Positions 27,177 to 35,700 of a stretch of 64,000 nucleotides of DNA are shown here, piece by piece. Every line of letters starts with the position of its first letter. The stretch's first letter is position 1. The stretch comes from CAYRGG01 sp964423745 (lineage in GTDB: Bacteria > Pseudomonadota > Gammaproteobacteria > Competibacterales > Competibacteraceae). The DNA is taken from the NCBI GenBank assembly GCA_964423745.1, contig CAYRGG010000013.1:1-64000 (forward strand), read 5' to 3'. Position numbers and translations under genes: made by a program. Under the pieces are notes generated by a model, which was not told the origin of the DNA, did no database searches, and saw only the letters and a list, made by a program, of their open reading frames with translations.

Positions 27177-27926
27177 ATGGAAATGCAGGATATTTTAACC
27201 ACAGTCGGTGGTGAACCCATTACTGTGGCGGATGTTATCGTACAGCTAAAAGGCAATGGTACTTTTAGAAACGCGATTTATCAGCTTATCGAGACCCGAG
27301 TCATTATCCGTAAGTGTAAGGAATTGGGTATCGTGATTAGTGATCACGAATTTCATGTACATGCTGAAACAAAGCGTCGTTTACTCGGATTAGCTAGCAC
27401 CGTAGATCTAAACCGTCATTGTCGATGCCATGGTATCGTTTTGGAGCAATGGCATAGTATGGTTCAGCAGGAATTGTTACGCCATAAATTGCGGGATAAA
27501 ATAATTTTGTCCAGAGATGTTGAAGCTTATTTTGAAGAACACAAAAACGATTTTATGACAGCTTCGGTATCACGTCTTGTCTGTCCAGACCATGAGGCAG
27601 TTCAACAGGCAAAACAAAGGATTGTCATTCAGGGAGAAGATTTTGCGACAGTGACAAGACAGGTTTCTCTGGAAAAAAATACCCGAGTGGCTGGCGGATA
27701 TTTAGGGTCCGTCAAATACGGCACCTTACCTCATCCCATTAATAAAGCTGTGTTTTCTGCGGATCCAGGGAGTGTATTAGGCCCCTTTGAGCAAAGTGGT
27801 TACTGGGTTTTGTATCGTTTAGAAGAACGTCGTAACATAGAATTAAATGAAGCCTTGTACAAAAATATTGCTAATCAACTTTTTAATCAATGGCTCCAAA
27901 AGCTTGTATTGAGTACCAAAGCTTGA
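27177..27926 (+). CDS. Cytosolic PpiC/SurA-like foldase, probably without isomerase activity
   Basis: The 249-residue protein has an N-terminal SurA-like helical region (about 1-115) and a parvulin-type domain (about 120-230, with GGYLGSVKYGTLPHPINKAVF, then SVLGPF and GYWVLYRLEER). The domain's usual catalytic His of the A-x-HILV strand is replaced (SVSRLVC), and the C-terminal His strand reads YRLEE. It may therefore act as a chaperone rather than an isomerase. No signal peptide is present, so it should be cytosolic, where it could hold the peptide precursors before export. PpiC-like genes also occur beside C39-type peptide exporters in cyanobacteria. Confidence 0.75.
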   Translation: MEMQDILTTVGGEPITVADVIVQLKGNGTFRNAIYQLIETRVIIRKCKELGIVISDHEFHVHAETKRRLLGLASTVDLNRHCRCHGIVLEQWHSMVQQELLRHKLRDKIILSRDVEAYFEEHKNDFMTASVSRLVCPDHEAVQQAKQRIVIQGEDFATVTRQVSLEKNTRVAGGYLGSVKYGTLPHPINKAVFSADPGSVLGPFEQSGYWVLYRLEERRNIELNEALYKNIANQLFNQWLQKLVLSTKA

Positions 27927-28021
27927 AGAGACTAAGGTAAGATAAGCACCTTGAAGTTAACAACAAACAAGCATTTTGACGAAATGATAAAAGCAATGCT
28001 TATTTTAACGACCCTATAAAC

Positions 28022-28038
28022 TTGGAGGCGGCGCTGCT
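28022..28038 (+). promoter_or_regulatory. Possible weak sigma-54 promoter
   Basis: TTGGAGGCGGCGCTGCT has a GG at 28024-28025 and a GC at 28036-28037 separated by exactly 10 bp. The -24 box TTGGAGG is a poor match to TTGGCAC. It would serve the lipoprotein and FHA genes. Much weaker than the two sites before the peptide operons. Confidence 0.25.
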
Positions 28039-28083
28039 ACTTCATCACGTAGAGGGGTAGGAAGCTATGCGTCGAAAGCGTTT

Positions 28084-28386
28084 ATGAAAAAAATTTTTCT
28101 AATACTCGCTGTTTTGGCTCTTAGTGCCTGTGCTCACCCAACATACCGAGATGTCAAGCTGGGTATGAATCAAGAAGAACTCGTTGCAGTAGCCGGACAG
28201 CCCGATAGCGTGATCGCCTCCCATAAGGTTGATGATGTTGTCGTAGAAATTTTTGAATATCACCAAGGTAATTTATGGTGGGGAGATTTGGATGAATCCT
28301 ACTGGTTTTTCTTTGTTGACGGAAAATTAGAAAAATGGGAGCGGCCAGGTGATTATTTACGCTATGTCGACACCCTTTACTATTAA
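28084..28386 (+). CDS. Small lipoprotein, SmpA/BamE-like
   Basis: The 100-residue protein has a lipoprotein signal peptide with lipobox LSAC (acylated Cys16). A compact domain follows, with YRDVKLGMNQEELVAVAGQP, the pattern shared by SmpA/BamE and other small lipoproteins, then a Trp-rich stretch (GNLWWGDLDESYWFFFVDGK). Asp at position +2 is absent, so outer-membrane sorting is likely. It lies between the foldase and FHA genes in the secretion locus and might be an accessory of the envelope channel, but no specific role can be assigned. Confidence 0.65.
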   Translation: MKKIFLILAVLALSACAHPTYRDVKLGMNQEELVAVAGQPDSVIASHKVDDVVVEIFEYHQGNLWWGDLDESYWFFFVDGKLEKWERPGDYLRYVDTLYY

Positions 28387-28421
28387 TTAATTAAATTATT
28401 ACGCTGCAAGGATTTTATCTC

Positions 28422-29747
28422 TTGACAAGCGATAGCGAGTTTAATAATTCCACTGTTTTTGTGGGTACTACTCCCCAAGGGGCATCACAGCCAGCGCCTA
28501 GGGCGCGCCTTGTCTGCCTTGATGACACGGGTGATGAAAATCTTAAAGACCTTGAGATTTCTCTTATACAGAGTGAAAAAATGCTCGGCCGTAGTGCTGA
28601 AAACGCAATCTGCATTCCCCATAAGAGACTATCCAGACGACATGCACGACTTTTTCTCGAAGGAACGACTTGGACTGTCGAGGATTTAAACAGTACCAAC
28701 GGTGTATTTGTTAATGAAAAAAAGGTCAGTCGCGCCCAACTCAACGATGGAGACATGGTCAAATTTGGACCTTTGCCTTTTCGCTACGAGTTAGAAGGGT
28801 TCACGCCTGTTTCTGATACGACTGATTCGCACGGGGAGGCGTCTTCTCCCTTAGGTGTAGAAGGCACCATGTATGCTGGACATGCCGAGGTGCTGGCCTC
28901 CCTAGCAGCCGCTGAGAAAGAAGCAGAGCCACCTGAAGAACCACCTACAGAACGGCCCATTCCCAACAAATTTATACCAGGCAAGGAAAAAAGATCTAGT
29001 GTCCGCAAACCTATCCTACGTTACCTACTTATTCTTTTCATTGGTTTTGGGTTAGCCGGTGCTGGTTATTTATACGTTAATCACCAGCGTCAGCAAGAGC
29101 TGAATCAGTTAGTCAGGGATTACGAGAGCAGGCTACAAAAGTTTCTAGAAGAGTATGAAGTTAGATCGGATGCTTCTTTCCAATCGACTCAAGCAGAGGA
29201 AGAACTTGAAGAAATTCGTACCTTAAAAGCAGGCGTCGATTTTGCGGCAAACCAATATCCCCAGAGTCTTGTTTTTAAGGAGCTGCAGGCGAAACTGTTA
29301 TTTCTCGAATTTGAGCGTCGTTTTCAAAATCTATTACTTACAGAGCAGCAAAGTATTTATGATGCTAGAGTCCTGGTAGATAAAACTCGCGATGAAATAG
29401 GGGCATTGCTACCTAAAAGTGCCTCAACTGCCAAAAGTGCTATTGTAGAGGTTTTGGAACTGCTTGATTTGGCCGATGTGGTGGTTCGATTTAGGCAATT
29501 TAGTCAACGTTTTAACAATTTTTCTGACCAAGTTGGCGATCCTTTTGAACGTGATATTGCTCCCACTAGAGCTGAGCTGCGTGAGATGCAAGATTTAAAA
29601 GCACAGTTTATTGAAAAAAAGAAAACCAATCGCTTACCCTTGTCGGTTACCTATACCGAGTTTCAAAGTCTATTGGAAGAGGTAGAAAAGCAAGATATAC
29701 ACTTCGTTGATCGTCTCAGAGGGCTTATGAGAAGGCAACAAAAGTAA
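28422..29747 (+). CDS. Membrane-anchored FHA-domain protein
   Basis: The 441-residue protein starts at a TTG with AAGGA 9 nt upstream. A forkhead-associated domain spans about 42-120; the phosphothreonine-binding residues are in MLGRSAEN, LSRRHARLF and DLNSTNGVFVN. A Glu/Pro-rich linker and one membrane helix (about 195-217) follow, then a largely helical extracytoplasmic part (about 220-441) with Glu/Gln-rich coiled-coil character. FHA domains read Ser/Thr kinase output, so the protein could relay cytoplasmic phosphorylation to the envelope or exporter. The partner phosphatase is at 24419; the kinase is not in the window. Confidence 0.85.
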   Translation: MTSDSEFNNSTVFVGTTPQGASQPAPRARLVCLDDTGDENLKDLEISLIQSEKMLGRSAENAICIPHKRLSRRHARLFLEGTTWTVEDLNSTNGVFVNEKKVSRAQLNDGDMVKFGPLPFRYELEGFTPVSDTTDSHGEASSPLGVEGTMYAGHAEVLASLAAAEKEAEPPEEPPTERPIPNKFIPGKEKRSSVRKPILRYLLILFIGFGLAGAGYLYVNHQRQQELNQLVRDYESRLQKFLEEYEVRSDASFQSTQAEEELEEIRTLKAGVDFAANQYPQSLVFKELQAKLLFLEFERRFQNLLLTEQQSIYDARVLVDKTRDEIGALLPKSASTAKSAIVEVLELLDLADVVVRFRQFSQRFNNFSDQVGDPFERDIAPTRAELREMQDLKAQFIEKKKTNRLPLSVTYTEFQSLLEEVEKQDIHFVDRLRGLMRRQQK

Positions 29748-29752
29748 TAAAA

Positions 29753-29782
29753 AACACACAGGAAAATCTGTTCCTGTGTGTT
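29753..29782 (-). terminator. Rho-independent terminator of peptide operon 1
   Basis: AACACACAGGAA (29753-29764) pairs perfectly with TTCCTGTGTGTT (29771-29782). On the minus strand it is followed by a T-rich tract (TTTTATTACTTTT), so it ends the peptide operon at 29815-30353. It may also stop the convergent FHA transcript. Confidence 0.75.
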
Positions 29783-29814
29783 GAATTTATTATTTTATGT
29801 GTAATTTATTATTT

Positions 29815-30066
29815 TTAGCCGATGTGGATGGACGTATTAGCTTGAATATTGTCATCGCCACCATCGCCGGCAATACCCATGTTGGCTTGTTCTAGCGCTT
29901 GGCGAGTCGCCTGATCAGCCATTGAGTCGGCAAAACTATCACCACTTGCACCGTCTAGGAAAGCATTGCCGCTAGCGCTTGCTGAGGTAATATCGGCGAG
30001 GTTACCGCTGTCCTGAGAACCTGCGTTAGCTTGTAGAACGTCACCACCACTTTTATCGACAGACAT
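29815..30066 (-). CDS. Small acidic peptide precursor, type 1 (operon 1)
   Basis: This 83-residue protein is one of five paralogues in the locus and differs at about eight positions from the product of 35406-35657. It has no Cys, Trp or Tyr, one Lys, and many Asp/Ala/Gly/Ser/Asn. Conserved blocks are SGGDVLQANAG (about 6-16), SASASGNAFLDG (28-39), a DQATRQALEQANMG helix and GDGGDDNIQANTSIHIG at the end. A double Gly occurs near both ends, so the site used by the C39 peptidase is ambiguous. AAGGAG lies upstream. It is 41 bp behind the type 2 gene and expressed from the sigma-54 promoter at 30425. I know no named family for it. Confidence 0.8.
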   Translation of the reverse strand: MSVDKSGGDVLQANAGSQDSGNLADITSASASGNAFLDGASGDSFADSMADQATRQALEQANMGIAGDGGDDNIQANTSIHIG

Positions 30067-30107
30067 ACTATGTCTCCTTTATAAAGGCTTTATTAGAGGG
30101 CATTAAT

Positions 30108-30353
30108 TTAAATGTTGATATCAGTATTGGCTTCGGTGTTATCGTTTCCAGCTTCACCACCAATGCCGTCGTTGACCTGGTCTAGGCGCTGGCGCATGTT
30201 TTGGTCTAAGTTAGTATCAGTAAAGCTATCGCCACTATGGCCATCTAAAAAAGCATTACCACTAGCGCTGACTGATGTCACGTCAGCAAGGTTTACACTC
30301 TCTTGGCTACCGGCATTGGCTTGCAAAGCATCACCACCACGTTTGTTAATCAT
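30108..30353 (-). CDS. Small acidic peptide precursor, type 2 (operon 1)
   Basis: This 81-residue paralogue starts MINKRGGDALQANAG. I chose the ATG at 30353 because AGAGGT lies 9 nt upstream; the in-frame ATG at 30374 adds seven residues and has no ribosome site, although it would give an MTRG start like the product of 35994-36248. Blocks are VSASGNAFLDGHSGDS, DQNMRQRLDQVNDGIGG and the tail GNDNTEANTDINI. It differs from type 1 in the QRLDQVND helix and in the end of the protein. It is the first gene after the sigma-54 promoter. Function unknown; probably an exporter substrate. Confidence 0.8.
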   Translation of the reverse strand: MINKRGGDALQANAGSQESVNLADVTSVSASGNAFLDGHSGDSFTDTNLDQNMRQRLDQVNDGIGGEAGNDNTEANTDINI

Positions 30354-30389
30354 AGTTTGTTTACCTCTAGTCATAAGTTTTATTAGATT

Positions 30390-30418
30390 AATGTCGATTT
30401 ATTTTTTTGTTCGACATT
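30390..30418 (-). promoter_or_regulatory. Hairpin at the predicted 5' end of peptide operon 1 mRNA
   Basis: AATGTCGA (30390-30397) pairs with TCGACATT (30411-30418), and its outer edge coincides with the transcription start expected about 12 bp past the -12 GC. An equivalent hairpin (36291-36317) sits at the same place before operon 2 and shares the TGT-x-CGACA segment. It may stabilise the leader or bind a regulator. Confidence 0.5.
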
Positions 30419-30424
30419 TACTAT

Positions 30425-30443
30425 TAAGCAGAGTACGTGCCAA
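30425..30443 (-). promoter_or_regulatory. Sigma-54 promoter of peptide operon 1
   Basis: The minus strand reads TTGGCACGTACTCTGCTTA. The -24 box TTGGCACG is a perfect consensus, GG and GC are separated by exactly 10 bp, and the -12 box is CTGCT. The predicted start is near 30416, giving a leader of about 63 nt before the ATG at 30353. Confidence 0.8.
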
Positions 30444-30631
30444 AACTATCATTTTTTTACAAATTTTTATTAAGTATTTGAAAACTATTATTTTATTAAA
30501 TAATTGGAGGGCAAAGTCAATAAATTGCAGAAACCCCATACGTTAATTGTCTAGTAAAACTAGATAGTTTGTCTAAAAAAAGTAGATTTTTTATAAAAAC
30601 ACTATTTTACGAATCAGTAGAGAAAACCATT

Positions 30632-31996
30632 ATGAACCCTTTGCCCAAAAAAGCCGTTCATGTTGAACCCATGCTTGCCAAACCTGTACGCCACCCCATC
30701 AAGGCCGCTAAACTTTTATACACAACACCTTCTTATATTCTAAGCGCTCCTATTTATTTGATTTTTATAATTTTAGCTGTAGGTATTGTGTATGCTTTTT
30801 GGGCTAGGCAGGACGTTCTGGTTATGGCGCCCCTGGTACTTGAGAAAGACAGCTTTACTTTGCAAGCTACTGGTCCAGGTCAAGTGACTGAAGTGGCTAT
30901 CCAAGAAAACAGCTTTGTGCAAGCCGGCGATCGACTTGCTGTGATTCAGGAACAAATCCGTCCATTTGACAATGCGCAGCGCCAAGCCTTAGAGAGTCAG
31001 CGTGAAGAGTTAAAAAAAGAGCGAGATAAAGTGTTAAGCGAATACGAGCATAAGCTGACACAGCTCAAGTTTGAGCTTGAGGATTTAACCAGCAACCGGG
31101 GAACCCGGATTCAAACCCTTGAAGGTCGAGTGAATATCTTTTCTGAGCAACTTGCCACAGCGCAAAATACCAAGAAAGCCGCTGAGGATGCACTGGCAAT
31201 TGCTCAGCAACAGTATGAAAGGATTAGACGCTTATTCGCTAACCGTGATGTTACCGTGTCGGATCGAGATAACGCCTTGGAAAAGTTAAATGCTGCCCAG
31301 AAAGCTGTTTTCGACGCTAACGCACGTATTTCGGAAACGGCTATTTCTCTCGAAACCGCGAAAGCAGAGTTGAGTGAATTTAAAGATCTACGTCAGCAGG
31401 CAAAGATCGAAAAACAGATCACGCAAACGCAAGCGCAGCGGGATCGAGATCTGAAAAGGCTTGATGAACAGATTCAGGGTTTGACGGGTCGCTTGGATAT
31501 CGCAACTTATCAAGAGGGGACGGTTTACGAGGGTAGTGAGGCGCGTTATACCAGCCTTTTCGATGGTGTCATCACGAAAGTCCATGTGGCCACTGGTCAA
31601 ATGATTTCTGCAGGGGCGCCCCTAGTCACGATTGTACGGGACAGCACGGTTCTGGAAGGCCATGCTTTTGTGGAAAACAAAGATATTGGTAGTTTAAAAC
31701 GAGGACAAGAAGTCAAAATTAAGTATTTTGCTTATCCCTATCAGGAGTATGGCATTGCCACAGGGTTGATATCCTCCATTGCAACAACCCCAGGTGGGCC
31801 TCAAGGAAAAGAGTCCATGTATTTAATAAATATCGTCTTACGCGATGACACCATCCGCCGTAGAGGCGGTAAACCCAGACCCCTTGAGATTGGCTTGGAG
31901 GGTATTGCCGAAATTAAAACTGGCGAAAAGCGGTTTATTGAAATTCTCTTTACCCCTATCTCGAAATTTTTTACACCCGAGGAGGAGTCGGCTTAA
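30632..31996 (+). CDS. HlyD-family periplasmic adaptor of the peptide exporter
   Basis: The 454-residue membrane-fusion protein has a cytoplasmic N-terminus (about 1-38), one TM helix (about 39-59), and a barrel/lipoyl half-motif (QATGPGQVTEVAIQENSFVQ). A long alpha-hairpin coiled coil follows (about 110-290), then the second lipoyl half (SLFDGVITKVHVATGQMISA) and a beta-barrel/membrane-proximal end. This is the type I secretion adaptor that would bridge the ABC transporter to a TolC channel. The ATG at 30632 is preferred; a TTG at 30569 would add 21 residues. The ABC transporter gene follows after 136 bp. Confidence 0.9.
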   Translation: MNPLPKKAVHVEPMLAKPVRHPIKAAKLLYTTPSYILSAPIYLIFIILAVGIVYAFWARQDVLVMAPLVLEKDSFTLQATGPGQVTEVAIQENSFVQAGDRLAVIQEQIRPFDNAQRQALESQREELKKERDKVLSEYEHKLTQLKFELEDLTSNRGTRIQTLEGRVNIFSEQLATAQNTKKAAEDALAIAQQQYERIRRLFANRDVTVSDRDNALEKLNAAQKAVFDANARISETAISLETAKAELSEFKDLRQQAKIEKQITQTQAQRDRDLKRLDEQIQGLTGRLDIATYQEGTVYEGSEARYTSLFDGVITKVHVATGQMISAGAPLVTIVRDSTVLEGHAFVENKDIGSLKRGQEVKIKYFAYPYQEYGIATGLISSIATTPGGPQGKESMYLINIVLRDDTIRRRGGKPRPLEIGLEGIAEIKTGEKRFIEILFTPISKFFTPEEESA

Positions 31997-32132
31997 GTTT
32001 TGGGGCTGATTTGGGTTAGTAAACAATTAATCATCTATAAGCGAATTTTAATAGCGTTTTATACCGTTAATTCATACCAGAAAAATAAACAATAGCAAAT
32101 AAAAACAGCACGTTTTTGTGCTGGAGAATTTC

Positions 32133-35100
32133 ATGAATGTCAAACAAGAAACCGTTCGTCAGTTAGTCAGAAATCATATTCTCTTTAATGCTTTATCGAA
32201 TGTAGAGCAGAGCGCTTTAGAGCCTCTGTTCGAGGTGCGCGACTATTCAGCTAATACGGTTATCGCTAATGAAGGTGATCCCATGGATGGGTTGTATATC
32301 ATCTATGCCGGCCGGGTGCGTTTAAAACAAGCTCAAAACGGTAAACGAGTTAGCCTCGGCGTGCTGGAGAAAGAAGCCAGTTTTGGCGAGCTATCCCTAC
32401 TTGAGCAAGCTCAGTGGCCCCATCAAGTCTTAGCCGAAGACCGGGTTACTGTGCTCCATTTACCCGGTGACAAGGCGCGGGCTCTAGCAAGCCGTTCGCC
32501 CACCATGGCTGAGTTATTTAAACAACGCCTGGGACTAGTGGAGTTAAGTCACCGTCTGCGGGGACTGCTGGAGGCAGCCAACTACACACCTGAGCAGTTT
32601 GTACAGATTCTTCAGCATATTGGTGTCAAGAACATTGCTAAGGGTCGACCTGTGTTCACCCAAGGTATCCACGATCCGCGTCTTTATATGATCGAGAAAG
32701 GCGTTGTTGAATTGGTTCGGCAACCGCTTTCTGGGGAATCCGTAGTCCTGGACAGGCTTTACCGAGGTGACCTCTTTGGTGAGGGGGGCGCACTCCCGGA
32801 GGCCGGTCAAGAAGTGACTCAACCCCATGCCGCCATAGCAGTCAGCGAAACGACAGTATTGGTGATTCGCCAAGAGGCTGTGCGACGTATTCTAGAAATT
32901 AATCCAGCACTATCTGAACGGCTTCGCTTACGTCTTAAAGAGTTGCAAAAAAATGAAGAAGATGAAATTGCCGTGCGGGGACGTGCTGAGGGTATCGATC
33001 AGCGCATCAAGCTCAGCGATGCAGTGACCGAAGAAGAATTCCTGGAACATAAAAAAAGCAAAGAAATACGCCGCTTTTCCTTAGTGCGGCAGCACTCGGA
33101 AGCGGATTGCGCGGCCGCGTGTCTAACCATGGTATGCAATCATTATGGCAAAGATTTTACCTTGGGCCAGATCCGTGAACTGAGTAATCTTTCCAGCCCT
33201 GAGATGGCCCCAAACTTTATTATTACAGGTGCGGAAAACTTAGGTTTTTCGGCCCGAGGCTATGCCCTTACCTATGCAGATCTTAAAAACCTAAAATTGC
33301 CTGCCATTGTTGGTTGGGAAAATTATCATTATGTGGTGGTGTACCGGATTACTCATAAGGAAGTGCATATTGCCGATCCCGCAAAGGGTATAAAAAAACT
33401 GAGTAAGGCGGAATTTCTTGAAGGGTGGAGTGAGGCGCAAGTGACAGGAATTGCGCCTACCCCGCAACGAGGGGTTTTTATCGCCTTGGAGCCTACCCAA
33501 CGTTTTGAGCAAAAGGAGGTGCCTAAAAAGCCTATCTATCATTTTATCAACTATATCCTGCCGTACAAAAAATACTTTATCGAGGCCATGATCGCCGCCC
33601 TGACAATCAACTTACTGGGTTTGGCGAGTCCCTTATTCGTACAAACCATCGTGGACACCGTGGTAGTGCATCATGATGTCAGTCTGCTCAACATGATGCT
33701 GGCAGGTATGGTTTTGGTTTCGGTGTTTTCCACATTAAGTAGTATTGCCCAAAATCTATTGTTGGCTCATACCACAGCGCGGATAGATATGCGCATCATG
33801 TCTGAGTTTTATCGACATGTGCTGAGTTTGCCCATGAGTTTTTTTCTTACCCGTAATAAGGGCGAGATTTTGGCGCGATTTGGAGAAAATCAAAAAATTC
33901 GCCGTATCATTTCAGGTTCTACCATCACAGTGCTCCTTAACACGCTGATGATTGTGCTGTATTTCTTAATGATGTTTGGTTACAGCACCTTGCTGACCTT
34001 TGTCTTTATGCTTTTTATTCCCATGTATTTGGCCATCATCCTTTATTTCACGCCCCGGATTAAAGCGATCTCCCAAGAAATTTTTCTCACTAACTCCCAG
34101 TCGCAAGCCCGGCTTATTGAATCCTTAAACGGTATCGAGACCCTTAAGGCAACTTCCAACGAATATATGGCCCGCTCCAATTGGGAAAACGCCTTCGTTG
34201 AAAATGTTAACAAGGCATTCCAATCACAGCGGTTAAATCTGATGTCCACAAGTCTCAATAGATTTGTAGGTCTAGGTTCTACCGTGACCATTTTATGGCT
34301 TGGCGCCACGCAAGTCATGGCAGGGTCCATGAGTATTGGTCAGCTTATGGGGTTTAACATGCTCACGGGTATGGTGATCGGCCCCATACTCAGTATGGTC
34401 GGTTTATGGAATAGTCTACTGGAGGTAAGGATTTCAGTAGATCGGGTGGGTGAAATTCTCAGTGTACAGCCGGAACAAGAACCCATCACTACTCCTGACA
34501 AAATGCCAATTGTACTTACCGAAGCCCAAGGTCGTATCGAATTTTCCAAGGTTAATTTTAGTTACGTATCGAATAATAAAGAAAATTTAGTGATGCGTGA
34601 TTTTGATCTGGTCATCGAACCTGGGACCCGGGTTGGTTTTGTAGGTCCCAGCGGCTGCGGCAAAAGCACCATCGCTAAAATGATTTTGGGATTTAATCTA
34701 CCTAAATCTGGCGAATGCAAAATCGATGGTAAAGACATTCGCACCCTAGACTTAAGTAGTTTACGACGCCACATCGGGGTGGTATTGCAGGATAGCTTTA
34801 TTGTCGCCGGTACCGTCGCTGAGAATATCGCCCTGGGCGATCCTGATCCAGACATGCAGGCTGTCGAAGAAGCCGCACGTTTAGCAGGCGCACAAGAATT
34901 TATTATTAATTATCCTTTGGGTTATCAAACTTTGATCGGTGAAAAAGGTATGGGCATCTCGGGCGGACAACGCCAGCGTGTGTGTATTGCAAGGGCGCTC
35001 TACCGCAAACCCAAAATACTTATTTTTGATGAAGCCACCAGCGCCCTGGATAATGAGTCGGAAAAACGCATTCAAGAAAATATGCAAACCATTCTACGAG

Positions 35101-35321
35101 GACGCACCTCTATTACCATTGCCCATCGCCTTAGCACCATCGTGGATTCCGATGTGATCTGCTATATCAACAACGGCAGGGTGATGGAAAAGGGAACTCA
35201 TGAACAATTGACTGATCCTGAATATCTGCAAGCTAATGATTATGCGGGATCCTACTATCATTTGGCTCAGGAGCAGTTTAACCTAGCGCCGCTAAATCTC
35301 GATAAGCGCAATGTAGCTTAA
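32133..35321 (+). CDS. C39-peptidase ABC transporter with two cyclic-nucleotide-binding-like domains
   Basis: This 1062-residue fused exporter contains, in order: two cNMP-binding-fold domains (about 18-130 and 155-265); a C39 peptidase with Cys326 (SEADCAAAC), His399 (NYHYVVV) and Asp415 (IADPAKG) in place; a six-helix transmembrane domain (about 480-770); and a nucleotide-binding domain. The last has GPSGCGKST near 838, ISGGQRQRV, ILIFDEATSALD and TIAHRLSTI. The peptidase should cut double-glycine-type leaders during export. The two cNMP-like domains lack the phosphate-binding Arg after FGE, so ligand binding is doubtful. The ATG at 32133 has GGAGAA upstream. It is flanked by the two peptide operons on the opposite strand. 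Confidence 0.93.
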   Translation: MNVKQETVRQLVRNHILFNALSNVEQSALEPLFEVRDYSANTVIANEGDPMDGLYIIYAGRVRLKQAQNGKRVSLGVLEKEASFGELSLLEQAQWPHQVLAEDRVTVLHLPGDKARALASRSPTMAELFKQRLGLVELSHRLRGLLEAANYTPEQFVQILQHIGVKNIAKGRPVFTQGIHDPRLYMIEKGVVELVRQPLSGESVVLDRLYRGDLFGEGGALPEAGQEVTQPHAAIAVSETTVLVIRQEAVRRILEINPALSERLRLRLKELQKNEEDEIAVRGRAEGIDQRIKLSDAVTEEEFLEHKKSKEIRRFSLVRQHSEADCAAACLTMVCNHYGKDFTLGQIRELSNLSSPEMAPNFIITGAENLGFSARGYALTYADLKNLKLPAIVGWENYHYVVVYRITHKEVHIADPAKGIKKLSKAEFLEGWSEAQVTGIAPTPQRGVFIALEPTQRFEQKEVPKKPIYHFINYILPYKKYFIEAMIAALTINLLGLASPLFVQTIVDTVVVHHDVSLLNMMLAGMVLVSVFSTLSSIAQNLLLAHTTARIDMRIMSEFYRHVLSLPMSFFLTRNKGEILARFGENQKIRRIISGSTITVLLNTLMIVLYFLMMFGYSTLLTFVFMLFIPMYLAIILYFTPRIKAISQEIFLTNSQSQARLIESLNGIETLKATSNEYMARSNWENAFVENVNKAFQSQRLNLMSTSLNRFVGLGSTVTILWLGATQVMAGSMSIGQLMGFNMLTGMVIGPILSMVGLWNSLLEVRISVDRVGEILSVQPEQEPITTPDKMPIVLTEAQGRIEFSKVNFSYVSNNKENLVMRDFDLVIEPGTRVGFVGPSGCGKSTIAKMILGFNLPKSGECKIDGKDIRTLDLSSLRRHIGVVLQDSFIVAGTVAENIALGDPDPDMQAVEEAARLAGAQEFIINYPLGYQTLIGEKGMGISGGQRQRVCIARALYRKPKILIFDEATSALDNESEKRIQENMQTILRGRTSITIAHRLSTIVDSDVICYINNGRVMEKGTHEQLTDPEYLQANDYAGSYYHLAQEQFNLAPLNLDKRNVA

Positions 35322-35345
35322 TGCTTAGCTTAATGATGCACACGA

Positions 35346-35375
35346 AAAAAGACACACGGCGAAACTCGCCGTGTG
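35346..35375 (-). terminator. Rho-independent terminator of peptide operon 2
   Basis: CACACGGCGA (35353-35362) pairs perfectly with TCGCCGTGTG (35366-35375) around a 3-nt loop. On the minus strand it is followed by TCTTTTTTCG. It ends the three-gene peptide operon and lies just past the convergent ABC transporter gene. Confidence 0.75.
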
Positions 35376-35405
35376 CCCGTTATAACCAGCCGTAAGGCTA
35401 ATTAC

Positions 35406-35657
35406 TTAGCCAATGTGGATGCTGGTATTGGCTTCAATGTTGTCATCGCCACCGTCGCCGGCGATACCCATATTGGCTTGCTCTAAGGCCTGACGGGTTG
35501 CCTGATCGGCGACCGAGTCGGCGAAGCTGTCACCGCTATGACCATCTAAGAACGCATTGCCGCTAGCGCTGGCTGAGGTGATATCGCCAAGATTACCGCT
35601 TTCTTGAGCACCGGCATTGGCTTGCAGAACTTCACCACCACTTTTGTTAACTGACAT
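35406..35657 (-). CDS. Small acidic peptide precursor, type 1 (operon 2)
   Basis: This 83-residue protein is about 90 percent identical by eye to the product of 29815-30066. It begins MSVNKSGGEVLQANAG, keeps ITSASASGNAFLDG, DQATRQALEQANMGIAG and the end GDGGDDNIEANTSIHIG. Substitutions are mostly conservative (Asp/Glu, Asp/Asn, Ser/Ala), suggesting purifying selection after duplication. Strong AAGGAG site. It is the last gene of its operon, as is its near twin in operon 1. Proposed exporter substrate; activity unknown. Confidence 0.82.
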   Translation of the reverse strand: MSVNKSGGEVLQANAGAQESGNLGDITSASASGNAFLDGHSGDSFADSVADQATRQALEQANMGIAGDGGDDNIEANTSIHIG

Positions 35658-35700
35658 GGTTGAGTCTCCTTAATTAGTTATCGGTATTTATTGTGGTTAA

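Noticed and set aside
24419..29747. Type VI secretion regulatory module
   Set aside because: PP2C and FHA genes recall T6SS regulators, but no Tss/VipA/VipB/Hcp/VgrG or ClpV-like gene is present.
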